Assembly (NCBI GenBank): GCA_009835515.1
Contig: VXXH01000269.1
Coordinates: 1-7,118, forward strand
Length of the DNA: 7,118 nt
Reading direction: 5' to 3'
Source of the DNA: Candidatus Poribacteria bacterium
GTDB lineage: Bacteria > Poribacteria > WGA-4E > WGA-3G
The stretch's first letter is position 1; each line of letters opens with the position of its first letter. This document shows, one piece after another, positions 5,530 to 7,118 of the stretch. Both the position numbers and the translations under genes were made by a program. The notes under the pieces are model-generated. The model searched no databases, was not told the DNA's origin, and saw only the letters and a program-made list of their open reading frames with translations.

Positions 5530-6771
5530 AAAAGGTTCCAACACCTCTTCTACCGAGCGAGTACTCGGAAACCACTTAACAATTTTTTGCAAAACCTCAT
5601 CGAGAAGAACATCAGGACAAGACGCGCCAGCAGTCAGAACAATATCGGTAGGTGTTTTCTGGTCTGTTTCGTTCTCGTTTGTCTGAAAAAGCCAATTCTC
5701 TGTTGTCTGTACCTGTTTTGTCTCTAATTCGAGATGACGAATGCGTTGGGAACTCAGGAGTTCATCCGCATCTCGAATGAAATAGGTCGGAAGGTGTTGT
5801 TGACAGAGTTCCACGAGATGACTCGTATTAGAAGAATTATAGCCCCCGACAACAACTGCAATATCGCCACCATCGGCAATGAGCGCAAGTGTTGCATCCT
5901 GATTCTCTTTAGTGGCATAACAGAGAGTGTCTCTTGTATCGGCAAAGTGTGAAGCCATATCAGCTTCACCGTATGTTGTCTTAATAGTATCTTGCAGTAA
6001 ATTGGCAATTGCCTCGGTTTCCGTCGCGAGCATCGTTGTCTGGTTAACAACGCCGATGCGCTTCAGATGCAGAATAGGATCGAAACCCGGAGAGAACCGA
6101 TCAGCGAACTTTTCAAAGAAGAATGCTGTGTCCGCCTCACCGGAGATAACCTTTGCCAAATCCCGCGCTTCTTCAAGATCACGAACAACCACAACCGGTG
6201 CACTCGCTTGTGCGTGGGAAAATGTCGCCCGAGTCTCTTCATGATAACGCTTTCCGTGGATAACAACGGTGTAATCCTGCTTACCAATCTCCTCGCTCCG
6301 CCGCCAAACTTTTTCGACGAACGGACACGTCGTATTATAAGCAGTAAGCGTAACACCACGTGCCTTGAGAGTTTGCTCCACTTCAAGGGTGGTCCCGAAA
6401 GCAGGTACGATAACGACATCGTCTGGCATCAAAATGTCAAAAGGGAGGAGTGGCATGCCAGCGGTATCCATTAGGAACTGGACACCACGCTGTCTCAGAT
6501 TTTCATTGACATGAGGATTATGGATAATTTCCGACAACAAGAAGATACGTTTGTCTGGGTTCTCTGCAAGTGCCTGATAGGCGATTTCAATAGCGTTTTC
6601 GACACCATAGCAGAAGCCAAAATGGCGCGCTATTTTGAATCGAACGGGTCCGAAATCCAATAGTGTTGGCGCGAGGTCCCGCTTCCGAACATCAAGATCG
6701 CGGCGCGCTTGTTTGACCACAGAGATAATTGGGCTATGATAGAAGTGGGGTAATTTGAAAGTTCGAGGCAT
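5524..6771 (-). CDS. ispH: 4-hydroxy-3-methylbut-2-enyl diphosphate reductase
   Basis: Last enzyme of the MEP pathway, reducing HMBPP to IPP and DMAPP with a 4Fe-4S cluster; cytoplasmic. The three cluster cysteines are Cys54 (GFCYGV), Cys149 (TTCPFV) and Cys284 (DTLCYAT). Substrate-site residues are His84 (IIHN), His177 and Glu179 (YHEET), the QTTM block (244-247), SSN (313-315) and Ser384 (AGASCPD). At 415 aa it is longer than the roughly 310-aa E. coli form. It has an N-terminal extension of about 40 residues and an insertion near 340-375 containing ENWL, as in the longer cyanobacterial and plant type. I chose ATG 6771, which has CGGAAG 5 nt upstream; a TTG at 6792 would add seven residues but lacks a ribosome site. 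It is convergent with hisC and lies 156 nt downstream of rpmH. Confidence 0.94.
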   Translation of the reverse strand: MPRTFKLPHFYHSPIISVVKQARRDLDVRKRDLAPTLLDFGPVRFKIARHFGFCYGVENAIEIAYQALAENPDKRIFLLSEIIHNPHVNENLRQRGVQFLMDTAGMPLLPFDILMPDDVVIVPAFGTTLEVEQTLKARGVTLTAYNTTCPFVEKVWRRSEEIGKQDYTVVIHGKRYHEETRATFSHAQASAPVVVVRDLEEARDLAKVISGEADTAFFFEKFADRFSPGFDPILHLKRIGVVNQTTMLATETEAIANLLQDTIKTTYGEADMASHFADTRDTLCYATKENQDATLALIADGGDIAVVVGGYNSSNTSHLVELCQQHLPTYFIRDADELLSSQRIRHLELETKQVQTTENWLFQTNENETDQKTPTDIVLTAGASCPDVLLDEVLQKIVKWFPSTRSVEEVLEPFL

Positions 6772-6817
6772 TCGCACTTCCGTCCGTAGCAAAAGGAGTG
6801 GTGGTATCTTCTTCAGA

Positions 6818-6823
6818 ATTATA
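6818..6823 (-). promoter_or_regulatory. Candidate -10 element of an ispH promoter
   Basis: On the - strand a perfect TATAAT lies about 47 nt before the ispH ATG, which would give a leader of roughly 40 nt. No good -35 hexamer sits 16-18 nt upstream (the sequence there is near GAAGCG), so this is either a weak or activator-dependent promoter or a chance match. If real, ispH has a promoter separate from rpmH. Confidence 0.35.
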
Positions 6824-6874
6824 GATTGTTGTTATCTGACCGCTTCACTGTCCGTTTAAACATTAAAGAAACTC

Positions 6875-6925
6875 ATTCTCAGTGCCTGCGCCGATATGTT
6901 ACTTCACATATTGCTTATTGAGAAT
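6875..6925 (-). terminator. Two-level hairpin downstream of rpmH, possible terminator
   Basis: On the - strand, 3 nt after the rpmH stop, ATTCTCA (6919-6925) pairs with TGAGAAT (6875-6881). Inside it ATATGT (6906-6911) pairs with ACATAT (6894-6899) around a 6-nt loop. The sequence after the outer stem is GAGTTTCTTTAATGTTTAAA, T-rich but without a clean T tract. The stems are AT-rich, so it may be a weak terminator, an mRNA 3' stabiliser, or chance. Confidence 0.3.
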
Positions 6926-6927
6926 TC

Positions 6928-7062
6928 TTAGGCACTCAAGACTTTTCGCCCTTTGGCGCGGCGGCGAGCAATGGTCTGTCTTCCGTGTCTTGTAGACATC
7001 CGTTTGCGGAAACCGAGTTTATTTTTCCGTTTCCGTCGATGTGGTTGATATGTGCGTTTCAT
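6928..7062 (-). CDS. rpmH: Ribosomal protein L34 (bL34)
   Basis: Small, very basic protein of the large ribosomal subunit, 44 aa, the normal size. The product opens with [18 protein letters not shown] and closes with [12 protein letters not shown], matching the family pattern of a MKRTYQP start, a GFRxRM core (here GFRKRM, 17-22) and a [18 protein letters not shown] end. The ATG is preceded on the - strand by AAGGAG (7069-7074) 6 nt upstream, a strong ribosome site fitting a highly expressed gene. In most bacteria rpmH is followed by rnpA, but here a 156-nt spacer and ispH follow. Any promoter, and a neighbouring dnaA if the usual arrangement holds, would lie beyond the right edge. Confidence 0.97.
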   Translation of the reverse strand: MKRTYQPHRRKRKNKLGFRKRMSTRHGRQTIARRRAKGRKVLSA

Positions 7063-7068
7063 GAATGT

Positions 7069-7074
7069 CTCCTT
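7069..7074 (-). promoter_or_regulatory. Ribosome binding site of rpmH
   Basis: AAGGAG on the - strand, inside AAAAAGGAGAC, lies 6 nt before the rpmH start. It is the best Shine-Dalgarno match in the window and shows that this organism uses standard SD-led initiation. That makes the absence of one before hisC notable. Confidence 0.85.
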
Positions 7075-7118
7075 TTTCTATGTAGGCGTTATCTTTTATG
7101 TGTTAGATCATTACACAC

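Noticed and set aside
6772..6792. TTG start extending IspH by seven residues
   Set aside because: No ribosome site precedes it, while ATG 6771 has CGGAAG 5 nt upstream.
7063..7118. DnaA boxes or an origin near rpmH
   Set aside because: No TTATCCACA-like 9-mer is visible in the 56 nt available.

Overview
The window holds five protein-coding genes in two convergent groups. Three genes lie on the + strand: a large glycoside hydrolase family 2 enzyme, a D-isomer-specific 2-hydroxyacid dehydrogenase, and a histidinol-phosphate aminotransferase (hisC). Two lie on the - strand: ispH (the 4Fe-4S reductase that ends the MEP isoprenoid pathway) and, at the right edge, the 44-residue ribosomal protein L34 gene rpmH, which is easy to miss because of its size. 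hisC and ispH meet tail to tail and their stop codons overlap inside a CTATAG palindrome. I see no tRNA, rRNA, CRISPR array or complete insertion sequence.

The organism is clearly bacterial, with moderate GC. IspH is the long (about 415 aa) type and HisC has an N-terminus like cyanobacterial and plant enzymes, but L34 is not of the cyanobacterial type. Together with sugar-degradation genes separated by degenerate ACTGATAAC-type repeats, this looks to me like a sponge-associated or marine uncultured lineage such as Candidatus Poribacteria. That assignment rests on recollection of sequence style and is tentative.

Layout: 1-289 is non-coding, with a candidate extended -10 promoter, a repeat element and a perfect 14-bp inverted repeat. 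The GH2 gene follows at 290-3019. The 192-nt gap after it (3020-3211) is mostly a second repeat element. The dehydrogenase is at 3212-4321. The 110-nt gap after it is mostly a third repeat element, folding as a long imperfect hairpin that ends 8 nt before the hisC start. hisC (4432-5529) and ispH (5524-6771, minus) converge. A 156-nt spacer with a candidate ispH promoter and a two-level hairpin separates ispH from rpmH (6928-7062, minus).

Functionally, the GH2 enzyme and the dehydrogenase could act in degradation of a sugar or sugar acid, but nothing proves a joint pathway. hisC, ispH and rpmH are housekeeping genes. The most unusual feature is the family of intergenic elements whose inverted arms are built from a degenerate 7-nt unit, RTCRGTY. 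It occurs in each of the three + strand gaps with different cores, and the two arms of each element differ, over the aligned parts, only by transitions.
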